DNA of 64,000 nucleotides, taken from positions 14,044,882 through 14,108,881 of the forward strand of contig NW_022145611.1 in assembly GCF_000002235.5 (NCBI RefSeq). Direction: 5' to 3'. A model generated the notes under the pieces. The model was not told the DNA's origin. It saw only the letters and a list, made by a program, of their open reading frames with translations, and made no database searches. The DNA is from Strongylocentrotus purpuratus. Taxonomy: Eukaryota > Echinodermata > Echinoidea > Camarodonta > Strongylocentrotidae. Position numbers and translations under genes: made by a program. Shown here piece by piece: positions 24,201 to 33,268 of this stretch (position 1 is the stretch's first letter; the number at the start of each line of letters is the position of its first letter).

Positions 24201-26424
24201 TTATTGACAGGATTCAGTATATATTTGAGACCAACAATAAAGATTTTAAGGTAAAAAATGAGTAAAAGACTGGAAAAGAGACATAATATGGACAGAATGT
24301 GACAGAAAGAGAGAGAAGGAAAAAAAGATAGGTATAATGTACATGCAGATAGATAAATAGATAAATTAAAGATATATACATGTAGAAACAAGTGGAGAGG
24401 GTACGTGTACATGTAGGATGAGAAAGAAAAATAGAGGGAGGAGAATTGGAAAGGGAGAGATAAATATAAAGAGAGAGAGAGAGAGAGAGAGAGGTTGGGG
24501 GGGGGGGTACGAGCTCGAACAGGTTTGGTTATAGATCTATTTGAGAAAAAGTAGTGCCTGGAAATTTGTTTGCGTGTGTGCTCGATTCCACGTAAAAACT
24601 TGATCTTTATTAAAGTTCCAATTACATTGCCCGTTACTACCGTATGGTGATGAATTTTCATTCAATTTTCATTAGCAACGCCAACCTTCATTAATGAAAT
24701 CTTTTTGACTGACACGACCTCACTTTATATACCTCAATTATGCAATGATTTATTTTCTCTTTGACGAGGCCACTGCAAGTAACACCTCTCTAGAAACAAC
24801 AGACCGGGGAATGATTGTTCGCTATTGTGTTTCTACTTTATTTAATCAATGGGAATCATTTTTCTGGCGAAGGTTTCATAACACCAACGGTCATTAATTT
24901 TCTTCTTTTCACCGACTGGAGCTTGTATGAATGTTGCATAATTTGCAAAATGTCAATGAAATTAAGTTGTTAAAATTAGAAAAGCGTGTATAAAGGAAAG
25001 TCTGTATTTGACAGAATCCATTTAAAACGACGCAAGCAATGCATACCCAGCTCCTTCCCTTAATCAAATAGAGTTGGAAATACGAAAGAATAGTGTCCCC
25101 CCCCAAAAAAAAAAAACAAACAAACAAAACACAACAACAACAACAAAAATGTGTATACATGAATGGCGAGAAACCTCAACTCCTCAAAGAGTACAGAAAT
25201 TGAATATGAGACAAAATGCACTAAATAGCAAGAGAGAGAGAGAGAGATGATCCTCCAGGTATTGGTCTGTGGATGAGGGTAATCCAATAATATACATGTA
25301 GGTCGGGTCACCATTGACGTGTAAGGTCAAAAGGCGGTTTGTGAGTCCTGTCAAGTGACAGTATTGAACTTGAACTTCAAATTATTTCGAAGTCATGCAG
25401 TATACCCAGACGTTGTTGTCCGGACAGGTTTTGTTGATTTAGAACGGTAATTTGAAGAAGTTTACAGGCAATATTTCATAAGTCTTTTAGGAGTTATGTT
25501 AGACAATATCATTAAAGGATAAATATTTAAGCTTATAAATTTAAAGCGCTGGACACACAACCCCGAACACAACGAGCTTAATTGTATCTTCATCTTTGAT
25601 ATAGGCTACACCGAAACCGATAGTTTATGAATATATATTATTTTGTTCAATTGCACATCATTTTGAGGTCATTTGTGTCGCTCATTATGCTTTTCTGCTA
25701 TGTTTTCATGAACATCTCTGAACGCAGCGTATTCTGTGAAAACTAACGTATAGACTGGACGCAGACTCTGCTTTCATTCTGGAGTTCAGTTTAACCCGAC
25801 TTATTCTGGACTTAATTGCAACGCCCCATAAGTCAGGTTTAAGTGAACTCCGACCTTCAGAAATACGGGCCACATTCTTTACTTGAAAATGTTAATAATA
25901 TCCACAGGTCGTGTGTCCGGACAGGATGGTTACAGCTTATTTCAAACGGTAATTAATTTGAAGCAGTTTACATACAATATTTCATAAATCTTGAAGACCT
26001 TTGTTGGACAATATCACAAAGGACATTAATAACGGTGTGCGCTTTTTGATGAATATTATTTTCTTTGTGTTAAATACCGACACACCCCCGTCTAATATTA
26101 CGTGTATCGTATATCTGTATTCCTAACTGTTTAAACTAACATCTAACATTAACAATGATTAACCTCAATAGAAAGATACACTAGGCTACACGGATACCAT
26201 ACCCTTCGCGGAGTTCTTTGCCCGGATAAGTAGCGGCTTAGCAAACATGACAAATCGGAACGAACAAACAACCGCTCCTGGGACTGGTGGCTGTATTGTT
26301 GTCTCCAAGGCAGAGACGGAGAGTATAGAATGGATTCTTGTAAACGTTTCGATGGTGTTTCCTGGCTTACCTCTGGTATTTCATTGCGTAAATCACCTCC
26401 TGCTTCTTGCTCCGAAACCTCCAT
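2766..26424 (-). CDS. LRRC74A: LRRC74A-like leucine-rich repeat, EF-hand protein (whole gene, 13 coding exons)
   Basis: Joining exons 26424-26371, 16843-16525, 14482-14304, 13747-13640, 12277-12184, 9994-9945, 9498-9417, 8918-8833, 8223-8029, 7402-7307, 6776-6528, 6170-6085 and 3234-2766 gives an unbroken frame of 688 codons; every junction is GT/AG and every phase agrees. Residues 1-140 are acidic and low-complexity. About 150-420 is an RNI-like LRR array with repeats such as LNLSWNHLRRKGAIAI and LNLSWNGFGNEGALAM. EF-hand loops lie near 487-498 (DKDKSLTVTREE) and 523-534 (DKDGDGEIDYGE). Residues 535-688 are a Lys/Arg then Ser/Pro tail. The order and many residues match vertebrate LRRC74A, which is about 488 residues, so the ends are longer here. 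Biochemical function is not established; the LRR array suggests protein binding and the EF-hands suggest calcium sensing (inference). LRRC74B is the main alternative paralogue. Confidence 0.93.
3889..4006 (+). CDS. Candidate terminal exon inside LRRC74A intron 12
   Basis: A strong acceptor (TTATTTGTCATTTCAG) is followed by an open frame, VTLDFLTKGARDRQLLEL and onward to YKSLKYYV stop. AATAAA motifs occur near 4717-4731. The spacing of hydrophobics faintly recalls the second half of a CARD fold, but a second frame is also open here for over 80 codons, so coding status is doubtful. The alternative I find at least as likely is a 3' UTR exon of ARL2, spliced from the donor at 174. Confidence 0.25.
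4739..4950. repeat. MITE, imperfect TIRs (TACTGTAAAACCAGAAACT)
   Basis: The left end is TACTGTAAAACCAGAAACT; the right end, reversed, reads TACTACAAAACCAGAAAGT. Non-coding interior, in LRRC74A intron 12. Confidence 0.7.
5762..5829 (+). ncRNA. Pre-miRNA-like hairpin (candidate)
   Basis: Arms 5762-5786 and 5805-5829 pair over 25 positions with 22 Watson-Crick pairs, one G-U and two mismatches, around an 18-base loop. Size and mismatch pattern fit an animal pre-miRNA, and it sits in an intron. The minus strand (the LRRC74A sense) folds equally well, so the strand is undecided. A decayed short inverted-repeat element is the main alternative. Confidence 0.3.
5891..6060. repeat. Palindromic element next to LRRC74A exon 12
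   Basis: Left end GGGCCCCTGTCTTTCAAAGA, with decayed inverted copy GCTTCGTAGGACAGCCTGG at the right. Same family as 28910-29068 and 56066-56220. Its edge lies only 25 bases from the exon 12 donor. Confidence 0.6.
6085..6170 (-). CDS. LRRC74A: LRRC74A coding exon 12, second EF-hand
   Basis: Phase 0 to 2, acceptor CTCCCTACAG, donor GTAAGAC. Helix LLNRLVETL precedes loop DKDGDGEIDYGE, a textbook EF-hand with Gly at 6 and Ile at 8. The loop's Gly-11 codon is split by the next intron. Confidence 0.93.
6528..6776 (-). CDS. LRRC74A: LRRC74A coding exon 11, first EF-hand
   Basis: Eighty-three codons in phase 0, acceptor ATCTATTCCCCAG, donor GTAAGTC. Ends with helix RVWDLFKTY and loop DKDKSLTVTREE: oxygen ligands at loop positions 1, 3, 5, 7, 9 and a bidentate Glu at 12. 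Position 6 is Leu, where Gly is usual. Confidence 0.94.
7307..7402 (-). CDS. LRRC74A: LRRC74A coding exon 10, last LRR
   Basis: Thirty-two codons in phase 0. Reads LGQNPITAAGAMAILIAIK then VLELLDLA, the final repeat before the EF-hand part. Confidence 0.92.
8029..8223 (-). CDS. LRRC74A: LRRC74A coding exon 9, two LRRs
   Basis: Sixty-five codons in phase 0, acceptor CCATCTTCAG, donor GTTAGTT. Two repeats in one exon (LNLSWNGFGNEGALAM and LDMSNNRVTNEGAFML), where neighbouring exons carry one each. Confidence 0.94.
8833..8918 (-). CDS. LRRC74A: LRRC74A coding exon 8, LRR
   Basis: Phase 1 to 0, acceptor CTTGTCTAG, donor GTAAGAT. Reads SIEHLNLSWNHLRRKGAIAI then CRGLA. Confidence 0.92.
9417..9498 (-). 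CDS. LRRC74A: LRRC74A coding exon 7, LRR
   Basis: Phase 0 to 1, acceptor TTTTTTACAG, donor GTAAGTC. Reads SNYRIKELILSHNEFGEVGG, close to the matching vertebrate repeat. Confidence 0.92.
9945..9994 (-). CDS. LRRC74A: LRRC74A coding exon 6, short LRR exon
   Basis: Fifty bases, phase 1 to 0, acceptor ATTGCAG and donor GTGAGTT. Reads GNEFKDKDANEFTESFK and completes the repeat begun in exon 5. Confidence 0.88.
9995..12183. other. LRRC74A intron 5
   Basis: AT-rich to about 11260, then a field of CACAGTGTG-type words that runs up to exon 5. No coding exon seen. Confidence 0.5.
11265..12130. repeat. Field of CACAGTGTG/CACACTGTG words
   Basis: At least fifteen near-palindromic words of the CACAGTG or CACACTGTG type in about 860 bases, for example ACACAGTGTGT near 11532, CCACAGTGTGATCACAGTGTG near 11625-11650, CCACACTGTGTGTGG near 11697, GGCCACAGAAAATGAGTGTG near 12013. 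Spacing is irregular; it may be a decayed tandem array. It ends about 55 bases from LRRC74A exon 5. Confidence 0.6.
12184..12277 (-). CDS. LRRC74A: LRRC74A coding exon 5, LRR
   Basis: Acceptor CCGTTTCCCAG, donor GTGAGAT, phase 0 to 1. Reads NLAENKIGSRGAKAMGEML then NTNLRRVNLS. Confidence 0.92.
12471..12749. repeat. Long hairpin element, two 107-bp inverted arms
   Basis: Arm 12471-12577 and arm 12643-12749 are reverse complements with a single mismatch that I can see, around a 65-base centre. CATT flanks both ends (12467-12470 and 12750-12753), a possible target-site duplication. The near-perfect arms suggest recent insertion of a foldback element. Confidence 0.85.
13435..13603. repeat. Two AG microsatellites
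   Basis: AG runs at about 13435-13456 and 13578-13600 in a purine-rich stretch of LRRC74A intron 4. They create a long artificial Leu/Ser open frame on the minus strand. Confidence 0.85.
13640..13747 (-). CDS. LRRC74A: LRRC74A coding exon 4, LRR
   Basis: Acceptor TTTAATTTCAG, donor GTGAGTA, 36 codons in phase 0. LRR strand VLTLDLEDNWVEGDG followed by helix IADMLKEN. Only the first 108 bases of the long open frame here are coding; the rest is intron read-through over purine-rich repeats. Confidence 0.92.
14304..14482 (-). CDS. LRRC74A: LRRC74A coding exon 3, cap of the LRR domain
   Basis: Acceptor TATCTTCCTTCAG, donor GTAAGTT, phase 1 to 0. Contains GVVPASHFLRHM and HHGLGPHGAKAIAVAL, the most family-diagnostic segment of LRRC74A. 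Confidence 0.93.
14524..14680. repeat. Inverted-repeat element (GGGCCCTGTTTCATAAAA)
   Basis: Left end GGGCCCTGTTTCATAAAAGT; right end AACAGTTTAAACAGAGCCC. Same family as 2072-2215. Confidence 0.55.
14682..14839. repeat. Palindromic element (TTACCATTGATGGTAA)
   Basis: Left end GGGCCGTGTTGCATAAAACT, right end AAGTTTTGTGCAAAGGGACC, each beside TTACCATTGATGGTAA-type inner palindromes. Sits immediately beside the element at 14524-14680. Confidence 0.7.
15038..15302. repeat. Complex of inverted GTTGCGTTTGAT words
   Basis: Repeated GTTGCGTTTGAT / ATCAAACGCAAC words in both orientations between CTCTCTTACATAAAGAG and CTTTTATTCAAGAGG ends. A palindromic element, possibly one inserted in another; ORFs here are by-products. 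Confidence 0.6.
16234..16251. repeat. Run of 18 G
   Basis: A homopolymer G run in LRRC74A intron 2, prone to sequencing length error. Confidence 0.8.
16525..16843 (-). CDS. LRRC74A: LRRC74A coding exon 2, acidic linker
   Basis: Acceptor TTTCCTGTACACAG, donor GTAAGTG, phase 0 to 1. Encodes a His/Asp/Gly/Ser-rich disordered stretch that ends SGWDTDLEID; a similar DTDLEI stretch leads into the repeat domain in vertebrate homologues. Confidence 0.88.
16844..26370. other. LRRC74A intron 1 (9.5 kb)
   Basis: No coding exon recognised on either strand. Contents: pyrimidine tract 18069-18175, C-run near 18778-18789, G-runs near 21660 and 23089, a repeat-like piece at 22080-22260 with an inner GGGCAATAG palindrome, AG microsatellite 24471-24494 and another near 25231. 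The 102-codon plus-strand frame at 23302-23610 is unrecognised and has no supporting splice sites. Confidence 0.5.
26371..26424 (-). CDS. LRRC74A: LRRC74A coding exon 1 (start codon)
   Basis: Eighteen codons, MEVSEQEAGG to NEIPE, then donor GTAAGCC in phase 0, which fits the phase-0 acceptor of exon 2 at 16843. The start has a good context (A at -3, G at +4). The join is inferred; an alternative is initiation inside exon 2 or read-through from an ATG at 16894. Confidence 0.6.
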
Positions 26425-26947
26425 CTTCAAGCTGTCCCGTCGTCAGTTTTGTTTCCTTAGTAATTCGTCAGTCTCTACCAAACTATCGACAATGTTAGTT
26501 GACAAATGTGCGCCTCAAACTCATTCCCCTACTCCGTTTACTGTCCGGGAGTTTGATTGTTGTAAACAAGACCAGTTTCGAAGAGTCTCTGCTGAATGAA
26601 GTGGTAATAAAGGAAAGCTCCTCTGGAGCGTGATAAGTTTTCTTTTGTCACCTGGCCAGTTATTGACCGTTTGAATAGTTCATTCATCAACGTGCGTCAA
26701 TTGCAGGGAATGATGACTCCATCCTCAAATAGTTTGGCTCTGAGACGGTTGGTTGACTTTTTATTCCTGGTATTGTAACTGGTCTCTGATGAGGGGTGCT
26801 TTTGGATCCCGTCCGTTAAAAGTCCATGGAAGAAGTCGATAAACTCTTCAGAATGAGCTCCACACGTGAGAGAGCAAGAGGATCGCGACTATAATAAACC
26901 CGGTTGATGCTACATGATGGCGCTGTGCGTAGTGCGTAATTGGTATC

Positions 26948-26962
26948 GTAACCCCTAGCAAC
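26948..26962. promoter_or_regulatory. RFX-type X-box upstream of LRRC74A
   Basis: GTAACCCCTAGCAAC matches the X-box pattern GTNRCC, 0-3 spacer, RGYAAC with both half sites intact. It lies about 524 bases upstream of the LRRC74A start codon. RFX factors bind such sites in promoters of ciliary genes; a regulatory role here is inference from sequence and position. Confidence 0.45.
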
Positions 26963-27317
26963 CGCCGACGCCATGCATTGAAGCCGGTATATTTTTTGTT
27001 GTACAGGCATGTATTCGCGCGGTGTCTCTCGAACGTCCGAACATAATCGTTGGCATATTTTTTATTCAGGGTTTAGAATGTTTGCCAAAGTTTTGTGCTT
27101 ATATTTTTAAGAACAGTTATTATGTTTATGGTAATCTCTCAAAGGTATTAATTTCTTTAGAAAATTATCAACCTATTTACATCTGGCAGTAAAGAGGGCG
27201 TTTCTTCTCATCAGAGAATTGGGATCTAAATTCATTATTCGCACTCATTTACCTCATAATCTCTCTCCCCACTCTCTTTCTTTCATTCTTTCTTCCCCCT
27301 CTCTCTCTTTCTTTCTT

Positions 27318-27348
<31 letters not shown>

Positions 27349-27532
27349 TCCTCTCCCTCCAGAATCCCTTTACCCCTTGCCCCCTATAGGGCTCTCTCCT
27401 TTCTCCTGTCCTATCTCTTAATGAACGATTATTCTTGCTATCAAGCCAGTGTATAATGATAGATTCTTATTTTTTGACGCATCAAGATCTTATTACATTC
27501 TCATATTGTCTTGCTTGTTTATTTGCCAAATC

Positions 27533-27640
27533 TTCTCTCTCTCTCTCTCTCTCTCTCTTTCTTCCTCCCTCTATCTCTCTCTTCCTCTCCCCCTCTCTCT
27601 CTCACACACTCACTCACTCTCTCTCTCTCTCTTTCTCTCT
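27533..27640. repeat. CT-rich microsatellite tract
   Basis: Interrupted CT/TCTC repeats with a short CACACACTCACTCACTC insert. They create Ser/Leu-rich artificial frames on the plus strand. Confidence 0.85.
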
Positions 27641-28653
27641 TCCCCTTCTATGTACTGTAATTTTCTCGATTGCTCGAGAATGATTGTCTTATGTGCCATG
27701 CTAAAATCCTTTGCCGTTCTGGATCCCCAGATAATTAGTATTGAAAAGAATATACATGTATTTTTAATGTTCCATGTATAACGATTTTTTAGAAGGTTGC
27801 CAGAAATGCTACTTTATATACATCTCTTTAATAATCGCAAAAGTTTGACCAGGAGTCAATGACCTCCACTTTGGTTTTGATTGCAATATCTTTAATGTAC
27901 GATAAAGTTTTATTATTACGAATTGTAATTGTTAGTATCTGTTTACCTTTCTGTAATTCTAAATGAATTGTATATTGATGATAAACATGTACTAGAGCTT
28001 GACTATGCATATTGATAAATGTTAGGTATATATTTTCTGCTTTAAACATGAAGCAACTCCATGAAGATATTTTTTCCCTTTAACATAAATCATCATTGGT
28101 TTTATTCATGTCCTTTCTCACAATGAAATACTCATTTTCTCTCGTTTTCTCACTATTTATCAATCATCAATGAAAATGGATTCACAACCTTCATAATCAT
28201 CTCAAAACACACATGTTATCAATAATAATGAATACAAAAATAAATTGTTGTAGAAATAGAAACATTTTGGTTCTTGAAGCAATCCGCTGCTTTTAAACTG
28301 CTCTAGGATTTTTATTTTATTTTTCAGTGGGGGAGGGGGGGGAGAGAATCTTTTTTAGATAGAATAGGTTCAACCTTGATGACTTAAACAAAAACAAAAA
28401 AGGGGGAGGGGGACATCTATTCAGGATCAACCATTGTCTTTTCATTCCAACACTAAGTAAAATGTAATAAGTAGAGGGGGGACACATTCAGTATGCTTAC
28501 TTTCACTTTATTTCAAAGTACACACATATACCGTTTCCATGGCAAGGTGATATTGCTTTATTTGTACATTTTAATTTCCGCCAGATAGATCATGTTGAAG
28601 TTGCATTTCTGGTATTTTACGGTTGATATATCATTGTAAAGCAGATAAATGTC

Positions 28654-28659
28654 TTTATT
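28654..28659 (-). terminator. Possible polyadenylation signal of the unknown gene
   Basis: AATAAA on the minus strand, about 580 bases past the stop at 29239. A second one is at 28557-28562. Weak evidence for a 3' end. Confidence 0.25.
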
Positions 28660-28909
28660 AATCATGATTCCTGATGCCTGGTATCTTGCCCAGGTTTGAC
28701 AGGAAGTACAGAAAGGTTTTGGATGAGGCGCTTAGCCCAGAAGGTTGAGATTGTAAAGAGCCTCATTGTTTTGAATCATTCTCAACAGATCACAAGTCAT
28801 GCTCTCAGAGGGCTGTCCATGTAGTCCTGTGTGTGCTTTGGGAATGGTTCCTTCTCTGGACTTGGTCCTGTGCAAGTTGGTCATGGTTTGCTTCTTAACT
28901 TTTTGACCA

Positions 28910-29068
28910 GGGCCCCGTCTTACAAAGACTTGCGATTGATCCAAATCAATCGTAAGTCCTCCAATCAATCGCAAGTTTGCAGTCTCCTATCTCTAATGTA
29001 CATAGTTGCGATTGATATCAATCGCAAATAAGTTGCTATTGATATCAACTCTTTGTAAGACGGGGCCC
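28910..29068. repeat. Palindromic MITE (GGGCCCCGTCTTACAAAGA)
   Basis: Left end GGGCCCCGTCTTACAAAGA, right end CTCTTTGTAAGACGGGGCCC: an almost perfect inverted pair, with GCGATTGATATCAATCGC inside. The best-preserved copy of this family in the window. Confidence 0.85.
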
Positions 29069-29238
29069 AGGTGTTTAACCCTTCAGTTCTAATTGTCTAA
29101 TTGTCCCCTGTTAGACATTAGCTTTCGTGCCCTTACTCATCATCCACTCCCTAGACGTCTCCTAGATTTGTATGCATCTCACCGTGCTGCTTTGCAATCC
29201 TGTACATGCCCTACACCGGAAAGTTGGCGTCTATGCCC

Positions 29239-29655
29239 TCATTCTCCATCCTCTTCATAGATGGTTTCCTGGATGCTTGCCTTCAGCTTCCTGGGGATTA
29301 CCCTGGGATAATCTCTGCTCCAGAGCTTGTTCATCTTCCTCATGATGGCAGCATGACCCCTGCGCCAGTCGCGACACGGTCCTCTCTTTACCAGGATGGA
29401 GGAGACAAAGCTGTCCTGCTGGGCGCTGACTTTGTCCATCTGCTCTTGGACGGTGTAGAAGGTCAGGAAGTTCTTGTTCATTTCTCCAAGAAATTGCTCC
29501 GATTCGCCCACAAGCTTCGTGCACTTTAAGTCGATGATCTCAGTTTTGGAAAGACCAGAGCCGGGAAGCCGAGGGAAGGGACCGCAAGAGATACGAGCTG
29601 CTCGTCGAAGAGCCTTCTCAAGCTGGCTGGTGGTGTTCTTTGAGAGCTGGACCAT
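29239..29655 (-). CDS. Unknown gene, continuation in another frame
   Basis: 138 codons, MVQLSKNTTSQLEKALRRAA to IQETIYEEDGE stop, overlapping the previous frame by 38 bases. Helix-rich and well mixed in composition. It looks like the C-terminal domain of the same protein after a one-base frame change; a separate start at the ATG, which has a good context, is possible. Confidence 0.45.
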   Translation of the reverse strand: MVQLSKNTTSQLEKALRRAARISCGPFPRLPGSGLSKTEIIDLKCTKLVGESEQFLGEMNKNFLTFYTVQEQMDKVSAQQDSFVSSILVKRGPCRDWRRGHAAIMRKMNKLWSRDYPRVIPRKLKASIQETIYEEDGE

Positions 29656-32600
29656 AATCTCTCAGATTCCTGAGGACATCTGTCGGTGCGCACTTCCTCA
29701 AGACCTTGTCCATGTCGAGGTAGTCATCGCCCTCTTTGTTATTATCCTCGTAATATTCGATCTCTTCATCTAGTTCAGAAAAATCCTCCACTGGGGCTTC
29801 CCCACTCTTGACCCAGGGGATTGCTTTGTCGGTATCATCAGGCTTGCTAAAGTCCACTGATGATCCGATAATCATACCTTCCTCTTCTGCAAGATCTCCT
29901 TCAAATGGAGATGGTGTCTTAGGCTCTCGCTCTTCCCAGCATTCCCTCCCCCTTCTCGAGAAGGGCCTTGGTTGACATACCTCATCCATAATATTCAACT
30001 CATTGTCTTGAATGTTGATATCAACATCACCGTCGGTTCCACTACTTGGTGACGATGAGGGTGAGTGAGGAATGACGAGGAAAGCGACCGGGTGATGGAC
30101 TTTGTCTTTTGACGGCGTGTCCTCAATTTCACCTTGGATAATGTCTCTATCATTTCTAGTCGATTCCTTGTCAATCTCCGAATCTTTGAGGTTGGCCTCA
30201 GATGCAAGATCAAGAGCGGCTTTGTCATTATCTCGACTCTTTCCTACGTGCTGGTAGATCAAGACGTGGTCGCTGCTTGATTGACTATTATCAGTTCTGT
30301 CGGTCGCGAAGACTTCACTTTCACCCACCGCACCAGGGAGGGAGAATCGACTGGGAGTGCTGACATCACGAATTGCTTTCATAGAGGAGCTTGATGCCAC
30401 CGTTGAGCTCTTTTTGCTGACAGATGGCTGCAGGCAGTTATGACTGCTTGTTGGGAAAGCAACCGGTGTCAGAGGCTCGACCTTGTTTCTCCTGCGAGTT
30501 GATGACCTCTGTTCAGTACTGACGCCATTGACATTGTCATTGGGTTTTAGCAGTATCACGGGTGTGCGTCCTCGAAGTCTGAAGTAGAGAGAGCGGACTG
30601 CAGAAGCGATGTGGAGATTGGGGATCCTCCAGTGCCAAGGACGCCACGTAGCAGTCTGCTCTTCGTCGTCGATTATTGCAGGACTGGTGGTCGTCAGGCC
30701 TTTCTGGGGTCGGGGTTGTGATTGATTGACAAGCTGGAACGGAAATATCAGACAATAAAGTTAAATATTTTTGCTTGTTTTTTCTTGAAATAATTTTGTT
30801 TAATAAACTTAATGGTGAAATGTATAAACAAATAGTTTTAATTTACGCCTGATAAACCGAAATTTGTTAGAGTTCTCAGTTTTATAATTTACACATTGAC
30901 AATACGTACAACACATTTTCTATATCCATGTATCTTAAACAAAAACATACTTTTAGATTTAATATTATTAATTGCATTATTTTCTTCACCCCCTCAATTA
31001 TATTTTTGATCAGTATGCGAAAGGTTTCTTCAAGTTTGAAAGTTTGAAAGGATCATACTCGATAGAGGTTCTAGAAGGGCTTTGGCTTAAACCTCCGTTC
31101 AAAAGAATCTTGATTATAAATGATTTTGAGCAAGGCACATGTAGAAAATGAATTCAAGAACACTAAAGTTCCCTAGCCCCCCTATGAAAATGTAAAACCG
31201 CCCCATATTATAATATCGCCTTCTCTCTACCTTTATTCAATCGACCTATACTCTTAATGATAATAAATAACTGATTAGAAAGATGAAATCATTTCTGCTC
31301 ATGTTCATAATGGTATGGCGACTTTGTGATAGTTGTAAATAATTTTTTTTTTTTTTTTTTTTTTTATGGACTCACCAAGTTATTCATTTTGTTCAACGTT
31401 GTATATTTCTTCCTTTGCTTAGCAAAATATCTCGAAATTCACGAATTAATGCCGGTAAGAAAATATTCGAAAATGAGATTTGAAGATCAAAATCAGCATA
31501 CGTCTCAAGTGAACTTGAAATGTAGCGGAAATGATACTAATGCAATGCTGTGTTTGCGTTGCTATTTAACCTGTTGCGCGTTGCGCTGATATCGATGACG
31601 TAACAATGCCTTGCGCGTCAAATGACGTAACAATAATATACACAGGATCCACGGCAAACCCGAGGAACAAAATAGTGGCATGTTTTGTGGGGTCGGGGTT
31701 TGGAGCACATTCCTTTTTGTCATTTTATTTTTTGTAAAGATTTTCGCTTCTTTCTTTTCAATTTGCATATCAGTAAAAGATTTATTTCTTCTTCTCCCTT
31801 GTAAAATAAAATGGAAAGATTGCACAATCTGAGTACATGCATGGGCGGACATATTTCTATTGAGATCAATAATGTTTGAAAAATGATACATAAAAGAGTC
31901 CCCTCCTACCCCTCAAAAAAATATAAATAAAATAAAGAACAACATAAATAAGTGTTTTGTCGGAAATAAGTGTCACGAATTCTAGAATCGGGACAGTACA
32001 GTAAACAAATATGAATACTCGAAACCAATATGCAAACATGGATATCCGTTTATAAGGTTGCTTTATTCTCTATCTATTAGGAGAGAACGTAGAGGGCAGC
32101 TTCTTTCTCATTCCCCTATATCATTTTTTTATAATACTTGATATCTACTTTCCTTCTTTGCCTTCCTTTCACTTGTTGTAATACCCCACCTCTTAATTTT
32201 CAGTCTCATTCGCATCATTTCTTTTTTCTCCACTTGCGCATCCTCACATTACCCCCTCCCCCCTCTCTCTCTCTCTCTCTCTCTCTCCCTCTATCTCTCT
32301 CTCTCTCTCTCCCTCCCTTACCCTGTCACACTCTGTCTCACTATTCTCCCTCAATCACTATTTCCCCCTCTCTATTTTCTTCTTCTTCTTCACTTCTTCT
32401 TCTTCTTCTTCTTCTTCTCCTTTTTCTTCTTTTTCTTCTTCTTCTTCTTCTTCTTCTTCTTCTTCTTCTTCTTCTTCTTCTTCTTCTTCTTCTTCTTCTT
32501 CTTCTTCTTCGTCATCATCATCATCATCATCTTCTTCTTCTTCTTCTCTTCAAATCTCCTATCTACATTTCGTTTCCTATCCCTCTATTTATCTTTGTAT

Positions 32601-33227
32601 CCAATCCGACTTTTATTACGGCAGAGTGTATGCAACTTGCATGTTTCTTTTAATTCCTTTGTATACTCTATCTTTGATATTGTACATACACATATTCTAC
32701 CACCTATATATTTTATGTTGTTTTACTTTACCTTAAAATGTTGATTAGCTTCATACTACATTATTTCATTTTATTTGTAAAATAGGTCTACACTTATAAA
32801 GCACGAGGAATCTTCGTTGAATGCATACATGCATTTTACAAACATTATCTTCGCTCCATCCTCCAAGAATACTCTTGACATAAGGCTTATATTGACATTG
32901 AACATAATCACTTTAAAGTAAAGATGTCGTATTATCGTGTAATGTTGACTGGAAATTGTGTCAAAACAATTTATCACCCCCCCCCCCCCAAAAAAAAAAA
33001 AACAAGTGAAGAACACAGCGTTTAATATCTTGAGTTGGTTTATTCGTGCAAGTAGAGCTAAACATAAAAAAATATTTTTAATTCTTACAGTCCGTCAAAC
33101 AAATACATATTCATCTCTTTAAAACGGACATTTTTCAATGAAATGATAAAAAATAAGCAACTTTGAAATCAATCTAATACGTATTTATAGGACTATAGAA
33201 TGTTGAATACGAAATGATTGGTGTGAA

Positions 33228-33268
<41 letters not shown>

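Larger units (their letters stand above)
26425..28653. other. LRRC74A promoter region and upstream spacer
   Basis: Presumed 5' UTR and promoter of LRRC74A (26425 to about 27000), then CTTT/CT microsatellites at 27290-27345 and 27533-27640, then AT-rich spacer. No further gene seen. Confidence 0.5.

Noticed and set aside
24107..24661. 184-codon minus-strand Ser/Leu/Tyr-rich frame
   Set aside because: Low-complexity translation of an AG repeat and AT-rich sequence.
26247..26599. Plus-strand frames of 83 and 89 codons
   Set aside because: They are antisense shadows of LRRC74A exon 1 and its flanking sequence.
28732..28974. Minus-strand frame with LLRMIQNNEALYNLNLLG as a further exon of the unknown gene
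   Set aside because: Looks somewhat protein-like, but its upstream part is a MITE and no pyrimidine-rich acceptor precedes it.
32138..32653. 171-codon poly-Leu/Ser frame
   Set aside because: Produced by CT and CTT microsatellites; no splice sites, start context or domain.
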